A DNA stretch of 64,000 nucleotides from Suilimivivens sp963650485 (GTDB lineage Bacteria; Bacillota; Clostridia; Lachnospirales; Lachnospiraceae). Positions 34,776 through 42,441 of the stretch are shown piece after piece; the stretch's first letter is position 1, and every line of letters begins with the position of its first letter. The stretch is taken from NCBI GenBank assembly GCA_963650485.1, contig CAVJLN010000007.1:10413-74412 (forward strand), read 5' to 3'. The notes under the pieces were generated by a model, which saw nothing but the letters and a program-made list of their open reading frames with translations, had not been told where the DNA came from and searched no databases. The position numbers and the translations under genes are program-made.

Positions 34776-34900
34776 TATATGATGCCAGTGTCAAAAGGTC
34801 TAAACCCACATGAGCTCGCTCATAGGTGGGGGAAAGACCTTGGAATCCGCCCCGATATGAGCATAAAAGTCGAGGGCCTTTGACCCTGGGCAGCATTAGA
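34776..34900. repeat. Dispersed intergenic repeat, foldback copy 2
   Basis: It begins TATATGATGCC and GTCAAAAGG on the plus strand and ends with a related inverted sequence (AATGCTGCCCAGGGTCAAAG on the minus strand, 34876-34895). Inside is a hairpin of CCCACATGAGC / GCTCATAGGTGGG (34805-34830). The ends resemble the repeat at 139-164. It lies between pyrC and pyrK and would be transcribed with them. Confidence 0.55.
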
Positions 34901-34920
34901 TTTCATCGTAAGTAAAACTC

Positions 34921-36249
34921 TTAAAGCTTCCGGTATACGATCTGCCCGCCACAGATGGTCGCATGCACCACTCCCGGAAGCTCTTCTCCGATAAAAGGAG
35001 AATTCGCTGACTTCGACGCAAAATCCTGAACCTTCCAGATTTCCTCCGGATCAAAAATCACCAGATCTGCCGCTTTTCCTTCCTCCAGAGTTCCTCCCTG
35101 CAAATCATACAATGCACAGGGTGCCGTACTCATTCTCTGTATCAGCTGCGGATAGGTAAGCTTTTGCTTCTGTACCAATTCCCGGATTCCCAGGGACATT
35201 GCTGTTTCCAGACCGATAATTCCACTGGGTGCCTCTGTAATCGGCTTTTCCTTTTCTTCTTTGCTGTGCGGTGCATGATCGGTTGCAATCAGATCAATCG
35301 TTCCATCCTGCAGTCCCGCAAGAATCGCCTGCCTGTCCTCCTCCTCACGAAGCGGCGGATTCATTTTTGCAAGCGTTCCCCTGGCAATAACCGCATCCTC
35401 TGTCAGGGTAAAATGATGCGGGGTTGCCTCCGCATGGACATCTGCTCCTGCAACCCTGCCCTTTCTGACAAGCTCGACTCCCTCTTTCGTACTGATATGC
35501 TGGATCACAACCGTTGCTCCCGTCTGAAGCGCCAGCCGGATATCCCTCTCAATCATGGTAATCTCCGCATCACGCTTCGATCCGCCGATTCCGTAAAAGG
35601 CTGCTGCCTTACCGGCATTCACTCCATTATTCTGAATATACTTCGAATCCTCCTCATGGAAGCTGATCGGCTTATGGCACAAAGCCGCCTGCTCCATCGC
35701 CTTTGTCACCGTCTCTTCTGACAGGATCGGAACCCCATCGTCCGTAAATCCTACTGCTCCTGCCTCACTTAACTGTTCCATGTCCACAAGCTCTTTTCCG
35801 GCCATTCCCATAGTCACATTCGCACAGCTGTGAATATGGATTCCCGTCTGTGCCCCCTTTTGAAGTACATATTGCAGAGTTTCCACCCGATCCACACACG
35901 GCTTCGTATTTGCCATCAGCACAATCTGTGTATAGCCGCCCTTCTTTGCAGCCTCCGCTCCCGACAGAATATCTTCTTTATAGGTAAAGCCCGGATCCCG
36001 GAAATGCACATGCGTATCCGCAAGCCCCGGCGCAATCAGCATTCCTTTTGCATCAAAGACTTCGGTTCCGCTTTCTTCCTCCACATCAGCGCATCCCTTT
36101 TCTTTCTCCTCATAACCGCAATCCTCATCCGAAGTATTCTCACTCCTTCTTACAATCCTTGCAATTACACCATCCTTAACATACAGATCTGCCGGATATA
36201 CTGCATCTGCGACAGGATCTATGATCTTTCCATTCTTAATTATCAGCAT
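34921..36249 (-). CDS. pyrC: Dihydroorotase
   Basis: It closes carbamoyl-aspartate to dihydroorotate. A class I amidohydrolase of about 442 residues with the metal ligands in DTHVHFRDPGF, the carboxylated-Lys region, His in ISFHEEDSKY and VIQHISTKEG, and the Asp in IATDHAPHSKEEK. A Glu/Asp-rich insert of about 30 residues (near 35-65) lies in the N-terminal beta domain and is not typical. The ATG at 36249 has AGAGGAA close by; a TTG at 36273 is an alternative. The gene starts 31 bp after the RelB-type antitoxin stop. Confidence 0.94.
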   Translation of the reverse strand: MLIIKNGKIIDPVADAVYPADLYVKDGVIARIVRRSENTSDEDCGYEEKEKGCADVEEESGTEVFDAKGMLIAPGLADTHVHFRDPGFTYKEDILSGAEAAKKGGYTQIVLMANTKPCVDRVETLQYVLQKGAQTGIHIHSCANVTMGMAGKELVDMEQLSEAGAVGFTDDGVPILSEETVTKAMEQAALCHKPISFHEEDSKYIQNNGVNAGKAAAFYGIGGSKRDAEITMIERDIRLALQTGATVVIQHISTKEGVELVRKGRVAGADVHAEATPHHFTLTEDAVIARGTLAKMNPPLREEEDRQAILAGLQDGTIDLIATDHAPHSKEEKEKPITEAPSGIIGLETAMSLGIRELVQKQKLTYPQLIQRMSTAPCALYDLQGGTLEEGKAADLVIFDPEEIWKVQDFASKSANSPFIGEELPGVVHATICGGQIVYRKL

Positions 36250-36279
36250 GTAATTCCTCTTTTCTATACCCAATATTTA

Positions 36280-36549
36280 CTAATCCAGATCCTCCATAGC
36301 TTCTGAGAAGCTGCTATACCTCTTCGTGTCAGGATCTTTACTAATTCTTTTTGCTTCTTCCATTGCTTCCAGAACCTCAGACTTATATTGGGGAACTACC
36401 ACATCAAAAGGAAGTCCTCCGCGCATAACACACTGTCTGAGAAATACATTCATTGCTCCAGACATATCCATTCCTAATTGTGCAAAAAGCTCTGTAGCCT
36501 GTTTTTTTAAATCTTCATCAATTCTTACCTGCGTAGGTACTGTAGCCAT
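36280..36549 (-). CDS. RelB/DinJ-family antitoxin without adjacent toxin
   Basis: An 89-residue ribbon-helix-helix antitoxin: the DNA-binding strand TQVRIDEDLKKQA and helices ATELFAQLGMDMSGAMNVFL match RelB/DinJ, and a C-terminal tail would wrap a toxin. The ATG at 36549 has GGGAGG upstream. Such genes are normally followed by a RelE/YafQ toxin, but pyrC follows directly and no toxin-sized frame is present on either side. It has a consensus promoter with an overlapping palindrome, which suggests autoregulation that would also affect pyrC. Confidence 0.88.
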   Translation of the reverse strand: MATVPTQVRIDEDLKKQATELFAQLGMDMSGAMNVFLRQCVMRGGLPFDVVVPQYKSEVLEAMEEAKRISKDPDTKRYSSFSEAMEDLD

Positions 36550-36597
36550 ATAAACACCTCCCATACTAATATCTGACTATAGTATACACTCATCTCT

Positions 36598-36634
36598 TAA
36601 TTCATATTATATGAATTAGTCCCATCTTTGTCAA
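36598..36634 (-). promoter_or_regulatory. Consensus sigma-70 promoter with overlapping palindromic operator
   Basis: On the minus strand TTGACA (36629-36634) and TATAAT (36606-36611) are separated by exactly 17 bp, a perfect consensus promoter. The -10 lies inside a 21-bp palindrome with 10-base arms (TAATTCATAT, 36598-36618), a natural site for the antitoxin it serves. A further inverted repeat, TTACATT-GT-AATGTAA, lies at 36644-36659. Confidence 0.85.
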
Positions 36635-36777
36635 CGATTTGCTTTACATTGTAATGTAATTGCAAAATACCAATACACCTTGCAAAAAGTCATCGTATTT
36701 GACCTGCATTTATTCATAACCCCATTGGAAAAAACATAAAATAAACCAATTCCTTAATATTAATTTCGAGGTTTTCC

Positions 36778-37236
36778 ATGAAAAACTTAATTCTATTCCA
36801 TTCCTTTCCAAATAAAATGTTTCTAAGGCTCTTTTCCGTGTTATGCCTGCTTGTCCTTTTATTCATGACCGCCTGTGCAGGCAAGAACCAGAAGGATTCC
36901 CTTGCTCGGATTAAAAATCTGGAATTCACCGTTCTGTCCGAAGATGCCATTCCGGAGGAAATGCAGAAGGTCATTCAGGAAAAGCATCCCAATCCCTTCA
37001 AAATCACTTATTCCGACAACGGCTTCCTATACATTGGAATCGGCTACGGCGAGCAGCTTACCGGCGGCTTCGGTATCACCGTAAATGACCTTTACCTCAC
37101 AGAAAACGCCATTTACTTTGACACCACCCTCCTCGGTCCTTCCACCGACAGTGAAACTCCGGTCAGTGACACCGCCTCCTACCCTTATCTTGTCATAAAA
37201 ACTGAGTACATCGATGAGCCTGTCGTATTCAAGTAA
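36778..37236 (+). CDS. PrcB-like lipoprotein
   Basis: A 152-residue predicted lipoprotein with a hydrophobic signal and lipobox LLFMTAC. The body carries GIGYGEQLTGGFGITVNDLYLTE, the core of the PrcB C-terminal family found in secreted proteins and protease-complex partners. Exact role unknown. The ribosome binding site is GAGG, six bases before the ATG. It is divergent from the antitoxin-pyr genes and precedes a structured non-coding element. Confidence 0.78.
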   Translation: MKNLILFHSFPNKMFLRLFSVLCLLVLLFMTACAGKNQKDSLARIKNLEFTVLSEDAIPEEMQKVIQEKHPNPFKITYSDNGFLYIGIGYGEQLTGGFGITVNDLYLTENAIYFDTTLLGPSTDSETPVSDTASYPYLVIKTEYIDEPVVFK

Positions 37237-37277
37237 TCCTGAATATACTATGGCCTTGTTGCCTGACGCAGGATTTT

Positions 37278-37412
37278 AGAAGTTCTACTATTTCGTACAC
37301 AATCAGCATGGATTGGACACGGATGTCCAATCCAGCAGCAATCGAGCCCGGATGGCTCGTTGATGCGTTTGCGTCCTATCTAAATAACCTATCCGAAATA
37401 GTTTAGAACTTC
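37278..37412 (+). ncRNA. Candidate structured RNA with CsrA/RsmE-type loop
   Basis: An outer stem of 18-20 bases (AGAAGTTCTACTATTTCG at 37278 with its partner at 37393-37412, two-base bulge) encloses three hairpins. These are GGATTGGACA-CGGA-TGTCCAATCC parts at 37310-37333, CGAGCC-CGGAT-GGCTCG at 37343-37359, and a short GATGC / GCGTC stem near 37361-37374 whose T-G pair works only on the plus strand. The first loop reads ACACGGATGT, an exact match to the CsrA/RsmE pattern ACANGGANGU; the second differs at one position. It may instead be a repeat element; transcription is not shown. Confidence 0.45.
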
Positions 37413-37501
37413 TTGATCCGGAGTATCGCACAAGGACAAGTATTTTGCACTTTTTCTCAGCCTTAATTTTCTCATCCCAATATAAATGCATTCAAAAAGA
37501 C

Positions 37502-37541
37502 CATGGCGCAAGCGGTGCATATACACCTGCTCACGCCACGG
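37502..37541 (-). other. Fully paired minus-strand hairpin
   Basis: On the minus strand the arms starting CCGTGGCGTGAGC and ending GCTTGCGCCATGG pair along 17 positions with three G-T wobbles and one bulged A. The plus-strand version has mismatches at those places, so the selected strand appears to be minus. It lies about 100-140 bp downstream of the htrA stop. Confidence 0.45.
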
Positions 37542-37643
37542 CCTTCTGTTGTAATTTCCTTTTACCAAATGTTTCAAACTTCTAGGGAGATTTTCCATTT
37601 ATTCTTTCCGGGATTACAACTCTTTCATCACTTTTACTGATTT

Positions 37644-39134
37644 TTACTGGTTCGTCATCTGTTTCCCAAGAGTAACCTGTACGTCCTTGGACTGATATCC
37701 GGATGGACTTCCCTGCATAATGGTCAGCGTTACGGTATCACCAGCCTGATAATAGTTCATTTCTTCCTTTAATTCTTCCATGGTTTCTATAGTCTGACCA
37801 TCGATTGCGGTAATAATATCGCCACGAACAAGTCCGGCTGCGGCTGCTCCTGAATTATCGGTTACAGAAGAGATATAAACACCCATCGGGATACCATAAA
37901 CCTCAGAATACTGGGACTCTACATTCACGCCGGTAATACCAAGAACACCCTTATTGGCTTCATCCACCTTCAGTCTTGTTTCCTTCTGCATCAGTTCTTC
38001 AATAATTGGCTTTGCATCGGAGATCGGGATTGCATAGCCTATACCTTCTACAGTGCTGCCACCGATCTTATTAGAGTTAATACCGATCACTTCACCTTTG
38101 GTATTCAGTAATGCACCACCGGAGTTACCGGGGTTAATTGCTGCATCGGTCTGGATAAAGGTATTAATCTGAGAATCTCCGGTCTGATCCTGTTGGGAAT
38201 TAACGGCGATCGGTCGATTCAAAGCACTGACAACACCGGTTGTTACGGACTGTCCATAACCTAATGCATTACCAATGGCAATCACAGGTTCGCCTACGGT
38301 CAGATCATCCGAGCTTCCTAATGTTGCAATTGAAATCTCGTTCAAGGTATCCTGCTTGATATCCGATAACTGAACAGCCAGTACCGCCAGATCCTTATCG
38401 GCATCCGTACCCTTGATCTGTGCCTCTACCTGTTCCTCATCAACGAACTGTACAGACAGGGTATCTGCAGATTCTACTACGTGATAGTTTGTAACAATTA
38501 AGAGTTCACTGTCATTTTCACCAACAATAATACCGGATCCGGAGCTTACTGCTTCACTGCTGTATACCTGTCCGAAATATGTTCCACGCTGTACATAAGT
38601 ATTGCTGACGGATACAACGGACGGCATCACTGCCTTTACTACCTGCGTGACATCTGTAACAACAGTCTCTGTCTGTGTCTGCTCTGAAAGTGCATCCTCT
38701 GTCTGCTTAATACTGCCGGATGCTGCCTCTGCGGTATCAGAACTGCTGTCTGGAAGCAATGCATCTGATGTTGTATCTTCAGTACCGGAAGCCTCTGCTA
38801 CGGTACTGTCCTGGGAAGAATTTCCCATCATTGTGGAAAAAGCACTCCTGGCTCTGTCAATTCCACTATGTGCTGCGTCTACTGCCTGAAAACCAATTCC
38901 TGCAAAGACACCAAATACCAATCCACAGCACAAACCCGCTAAAATCTTTTTGCCAAATCCACCGGATTGCTTTTTCTGTTTTACGGGTTTTGCCTGCTGG
39001 TGATTCATCTGAGACTGCTGAAAGCTGGTCGAAGATGTCTGGTAATAATTCTGTCCCTGTGTTCCTGAAGCGGAACTCTGGTTTGGATTTGTCTGGTTTG
39101 TATAATAATTATTTGTATATCTATTCTCATCCAT
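37644..39134 (-). CDS. HtrA/DegP-type membrane-anchored serine protease
   Basis: A 496-residue S1C protease that probably degrades or monitors misfolded proteins outside the membrane. It has a Gln/Asn-rich cytoplasmic tail, one transmembrane helix (about 56-78, ILAGLCCGLVFGVFAGIGF) and a low-complexity linker. The trypsin-like domain has His in VTNYHVVESA, Asp in DKDLAVLAV and Ser in NPGNSGGALL. A C-terminal PDZ domain (about 395-490, with GLVRGDIITAIDGQTI) follows. AAAGGAGG precedes the ATG. Confidence 0.95.
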   Translation of the reverse strand: MDENRYTNNYYTNQTNPNQSSASGTQGQNYYQTSSTSFQQSQMNHQQAKPVKQKKQSGGFGKKILAGLCCGLVFGVFAGIGFQAVDAAHSGIDRARSAFSTMMGNSSQDSTVAEASGTEDTTSDALLPDSSSDTAEAASGSIKQTEDALSEQTQTETVVTDVTQVVKAVMPSVVSVSNTYVQRGTYFGQVYSSEAVSSGSGIIVGENDSELLIVTNYHVVESADTLSVQFVDEEQVEAQIKGTDADKDLAVLAVQLSDIKQDTLNEISIATLGSSDDLTVGEPVIAIGNALGYGQSVTTGVVSALNRPIAVNSQQDQTGDSQINTFIQTDAAINPGNSGGALLNTKGEVIGINSNKIGGSTVEGIGYAIPISDAKPIIEELMQKETRLKVDEANKGVLGITGVNVESQYSEVYGIPMGVYISSVTDNSGAAAAGLVRGDIITAIDGQTIETMEELKEEMNYYQAGDTVTLTIMQGSPSGYQSKDVQVTLGKQMTNQ

Positions 39135-39235
39135 GATAACTGCCTCCTTTAAAACCTTTTCTTTCTTCTATGGTTCACAGTATAGGAAACAAATGTGTTG
39201 AAATTGTGTCTTAAATATGTTCCTTTTGTGTCATT

Positions 39236-39274
39236 TAAAAAATCCGCATCCTCTTTCTTTGAAGATACGGATTT
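39236..39274 (-). terminator. Rho-independent terminator after glmS
   Basis: On the minus strand AAATCCGTATC pairs with GATGCGGATTT (one mismatch, 13-base loop) and is followed by a T-run, about 30 bp after the glmS stop codon. Confidence 0.8.
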
Positions 39275-39304
39275 CTCTGTTTTATGTGCCTTTTATACGG
39301 CTTT

Positions 39305-41131
39305 TTACTCTACCGTTACAGACTTTGCAAGGTTACGGGGCTTATCGACGTCAAGTCCCTTACCAACGGATACATAATAAGCAAACATCTGGAATGGAAT
39401 AATTGCCAGTGAGTTCGTAAAGTACTTGTTGGTCTGCGGAATGTAAAGTACATAATCGGCAGTATCCTCAATATCATCATGTCCGGTCGTTGTGAGGGCT
39501 AATACAAATGCCCCTCTGGACTTCACTTCACGGATATTGCTGATCGTCTTCATATACAGATCTTCCTGCGTAAGAGAAGTCATCACCAACGTACCATCTT
39601 CAATCAGTGAAATCGGTCCATGCTTTAATTCCCCTGCCGCATAAGCCTCCGAATGCATATAAGTAATTTCCTTAAGCTTCAGGGAGCCCTCCATGGATAA
39701 GGTATAATCCAACCCTCTTCCGATAAAGAAAACACTCTTGGCAGCTACATAACGGTTTGCAAACCGCTGGATCTTGGTCTTATTACCGAGAAGCAGTTCA
39801 ATCTGCTCCGGCAGACGGCGAAGATCCATGACAAGCTGCTGATACTCTTCTTCGGAAATCGTCCCCTTCACTTTTGCAAACTTCATTGCCAGAAGATAAA
39901 GAGCTATCAACTGTGCGGAATATGCTTTCGTGGAAGCCACCGCAATTTCCGGCCCTGCCCATGTATACATGACGCTGTCTGCTTCTCTCGCAATGGAAGA
40001 ACCAACCACATTCACAATACCTAATACCCTTGCGCCACGTGCCTTGGAATCCCGAAGTGCCTGCAGGGTATCTGCGGTCTCTCCGGACTGGCTGATCACA
40101 ATCACCAGTGCTCCCTCTTCAATGATCGGATTGCGGTAACGGAACTCGGATGCCATATCCACTTCTACGGAAATCCGAGCCATGGATTCCATGATATACT
40201 TGGCTGCCATGCCGGCATGATACGCCGTACCACATGCCACAATATGAATACGGGAAAGCTTTTTGATTTCTTCATCGGTCATATGAAGCTCTTCAATCTC
40301 CACATTACTATCCTTCATATGCTTTTCAAAGGTCTCGCGCACGGCTCTTGGCTGGTCGTAGATCTCCTTTAACATAAAATGCTCATATCCACCCTTGGCA
40401 ACTGCCTCTGCATCCCAGTCAATATGAGAAGGTATTTTTTGAATTTCCTCTTCATCTACGGTATAGAATCGGATTTCATTCTCTCTTAAAACTGCCACTT
40501 CCTGATTGTCAATGTAATATACCTCTCTGGTATATTTCAAAACTGCCGGTACATCGGATGCAATAAAGCTGCCTTCACCGCTTGTGCCGACAATCAGTGG
40601 AGAATCCTTCCGTACAGCAAAAATTTCATCCGGATGATCTGCAAAAAGGATGCCCAGTGCATAGGAGCCTTCCACACGATGCATGACCTTCGTAATGGCT
40701 TCTAATGGATTTCCTTTATAATAGTAGTCTATCAACTGTACCAGAACCTCAGTATCCGTATCCGATACAAATTCATAGCCATGATCTAAAAGTCGCTTCT
40801 TTAACTGCTGGTAGTTCTCAATAATTCCGTTATGTACGACAGCAATCGTTCCTGCCTTGTTATCATGCGGATGGGCATTCACATCAGTCGGCTGTCCATG
40901 CGTTGCCCATCTGGTATGTCCGATTCCAACAAAACCTGGCATCGTCTCTCCGCCTCTTGTCATATTTTCAAGCACCTGTAGTCTGCCGGCTGCCTTCTGA
41001 ATATGAATCTTCTTTCCGTCAAAAACTGCCATACCGGTCGAATCATATCCACGGTATTCAAGCTTTGCAAGTCCCTCTAAAATAATGGGTGCTGCCTGAT
41101 GCTTCCCAATATACCCAACAATTCCACACAT
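39305..41131 (-). CDS. glmS: Glutamine-fructose-6-phosphate aminotransferase
   Basis: It makes glucosamine-6-phosphate for peptidoglycan precursors. The 608-residue protein has the N-terminal glutaminase nucleophile Cys (MCGIVGYIGK), TRWATHG and HNGIIENY, two SIS sugar-isomerase domains (VACGTAYHAG, SQSGETADT, FIGRGLDY) and the C-terminal KSVTVE. TTGGAGG precedes the ATG. The 260-bp leader shows no glmS ribozyme core; it contains alternative GCCTC/GAGGC and AGTGC/GCACT stems that cannot form together. Confidence 0.97.
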   Translation of the reverse strand: MCGIVGYIGKHQAAPIILEGLAKLEYRGYDSTGMAVFDGKKIHIQKAAGRLQVLENMTRGGETMPGFVGIGHTRWATHGQPTDVNAHPHDNKAGTIAVVHNGIIENYQQLKKRLLDHGYEFVSDTDTEVLVQLIDYYYKGNPLEAITKVMHRVEGSYALGILFADHPDEIFAVRKDSPLIVGTSGEGSFIASDVPAVLKYTREVYYIDNQEVAVLRENEIRFYTVDEEEIQKIPSHIDWDAEAVAKGGYEHFMLKEIYDQPRAVRETFEKHMKDSNVEIEELHMTDEEIKKLSRIHIVACGTAYHAGMAAKYIMESMARISVEVDMASEFRYRNPIIEEGALVIVISQSGETADTLQALRDSKARGARVLGIVNVVGSSIAREADSVMYTWAGPEIAVASTKAYSAQLIALYLLAMKFAKVKGTISEEEYQQLVMDLRRLPEQIELLLGNKTKIQRFANRYVAAKSVFFIGRGLDYTLSMEGSLKLKEITYMHSEAYAAGELKHGPISLIEDGTLVMTSLTQEDLYMKTISNIREVKSRGAFVLALTTTGHDDIEDTADYVLYIPQTNKYFTNSLAIIPFQMFAYYVSVGKGLDVDKPRNLAKSVTVE

Positions 41132-41394
41132 ATCTGATCCTCCAAAATCAACCTGAACTTCTATCCTGATCTTTAAATTCTTATCGCTGCTATTTTGTTA
41201 TTGGCATTTTGCCTCCAAAGTGCTTAGAGGCACTCTGATATATTTATAACATTTTTATGTCATACTGGCAACCCTATTCCCGGTCTGCATTCACCACGCA
41301 CTCACCACGTCAGTTCCAATAGCGTATTCCTCGTACCTCTCAAATCATGTTCTTACGCAGCCTGACAGCAAGTGTCCGGCTGCTGTTGAAACAG

Positions 41395-42321
41395 TTACTC
41401 CCAATAACTCCGGTTCATGCTGCACCACTTTACAAACCACATAGGGAACTTCTGATAACGCTTTCCGAGGAAATAACCGACGTATTTGCAGCCACTCTGC
41501 CAGATCAGCTTCACGATCAGCCATGGCCTGCGGATCTTCATTAAATACCGGCAGGCCTGAAAAACCAGCTTCTTTCCTTCCGATTCTGCCTTGATCCCAC
41601 GGAATTCCTCCGGGAACTGCGCATGCGATACACCCAGATCGAAGTTCCTGTGAAGCTGCTCCATTCCGCTGTAATTGTGGGAATGAATCACCTCTGCCTT
41701 TGCCGAATAGGAGATTGCATATCCGGCGTCAATCAGATGCCTTGCATAGATCATATCTTCATTAAAAATCGTATGCTCCGTAAATCCTCCCAATGCGTCA
41801 AAATAACTTCTCCGGTAGGCTGCACACACATTGGAGGCAAAAAAGGTCTTAATCCCAAGCTCCGGCAGCTCCTTTGCCGTTTTAATCCTTTCCGTCTCCG
41901 GATAATTAAAGTTCCTCGTATAACGCTCAATGATCCCGCAATCCGATGCCGGAAGCTGTCTCGCATAAGAAACACCAATGCTTTCTGACATAAAAGGCTT
42001 TAAAAGCTCCTCCATCATGGTATTCCCTGCCGGGATTGCATCATCGGTCATGCAGACAAAAAACGGCGCATCACTCAGTGATACTCCATAATTCCGCGTT
42101 GCCCCATGGTTAAACTCTGCCTTTTTAATATGATGCAGCTCAAGCAGCGGACTCCGGGTCAGAAACGCCTCCTCCGAACTGAATTTCAAAAATTCCTCCC
42201 GCTCCGTATTAATCAGAATGATCTTCCGGGGAAGCAGAGACTGTGTCAGCAGCGCATCAGTCAGCTTATTCAGTTTTTCATCCGGCCGGTACACCGGAAT
42301 GATCACATCGTATTTAAGCAT
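41395..42321 (-). CDS. GT2 family glycosyltransferase (rhamnosyltransferase-like)
   Basis: A 308-residue GT-A fold enzyme. It has the N-terminal YDVIIPVYRPDEKL, the motif ATRNYGVSLSDAPFFVCMTDDAIP (acidic metal-binding residues) and the acceptor-side FNEDMIYARHLIDAGY. The text resembles rhamnosyltransferases of cell-wall polysaccharide clusters, so a sugar-transfer step in the upstream pathway is likely. No transmembrane segment is obvious. It is the last gene of the cluster, separated from the LCP gene by a terminator-like hairpin. Confidence 0.9.
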   Translation of the reverse strand: MLKYDVIIPVYRPDEKLNKLTDALLTQSLLPRKIILINTEREEFLKFSSEEAFLTRSPLLELHHIKKAEFNHGATRNYGVSLSDAPFFVCMTDDAIPAGNTMMEELLKPFMSESIGVSYARQLPASDCGIIERYTRNFNYPETERIKTAKELPELGIKTFFASNVCAAYRRSYFDALGGFTEHTIFNEDMIYARHLIDAGYAISYSAKAEVIHSHNYSGMEQLHRNFDLGVSHAQFPEEFRGIKAESEGKKLVFQACRYLMKIRRPWLIVKLIWQSGCKYVGYFLGKRYQKFPMWFVKWCSMNRSYWE

Positions 42322-42345
42322 CGTTCCCGTTCTCTTTTCATATAC

Positions 42346-42374
42346 GAAAAGGGTCTTTCACAAAGACCCTTTTC
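42346..42374 (-). terminator. Terminator-like hairpin after the LCP gene
   Basis: A perfect 13-bp inverted repeat (GAAAAGGGTCTTT / AAAGACCCTTTTC, 3-base loop) lies about 70 bp after the LCP stop. The arm ends in TTTTC on both strands. It would separate the downstream glycosyltransferase from the main cluster transcript. Confidence 0.75.
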
Positions 42375-42441
42375 TATCTGTCTGTTTCTGTTTTCCTTGT
42401 TTTGCCAATTACCAGCTCTGCATATACAAAAAAGTTTTTAT

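Larger units (their letters stand above)
37237..37643. other. 407-bp intergenic region with two structured elements
   Basis: It lies between the convergent lipoprotein and HtrA genes. It contains a multi-hairpin element (37278-37412) and a separate 17-bp hairpin (about 37502-37541). A 69-codon minus-strand frame overlaps both but is weakly supported. Confidence 0.6.

Noticed and set aside
37278..37412. Integron attC-like site interpretation
   Set aside because: No GTTRRRY/RYYYAAC core sites and no integrase gene are present.
37389..37598. 69-codon minus-strand frame starting MENLPRSLKHLVKGNYNRR
   Set aside because: No strong ribosome binding site, no recognised family, and it overlaps two RNA-like hairpins. 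Kept only as a remote possibility.
41132..41394. Possible glmS ribozyme upstream of glmS
   Set aside because: The characteristic core sequence could not be found on the minus strand.
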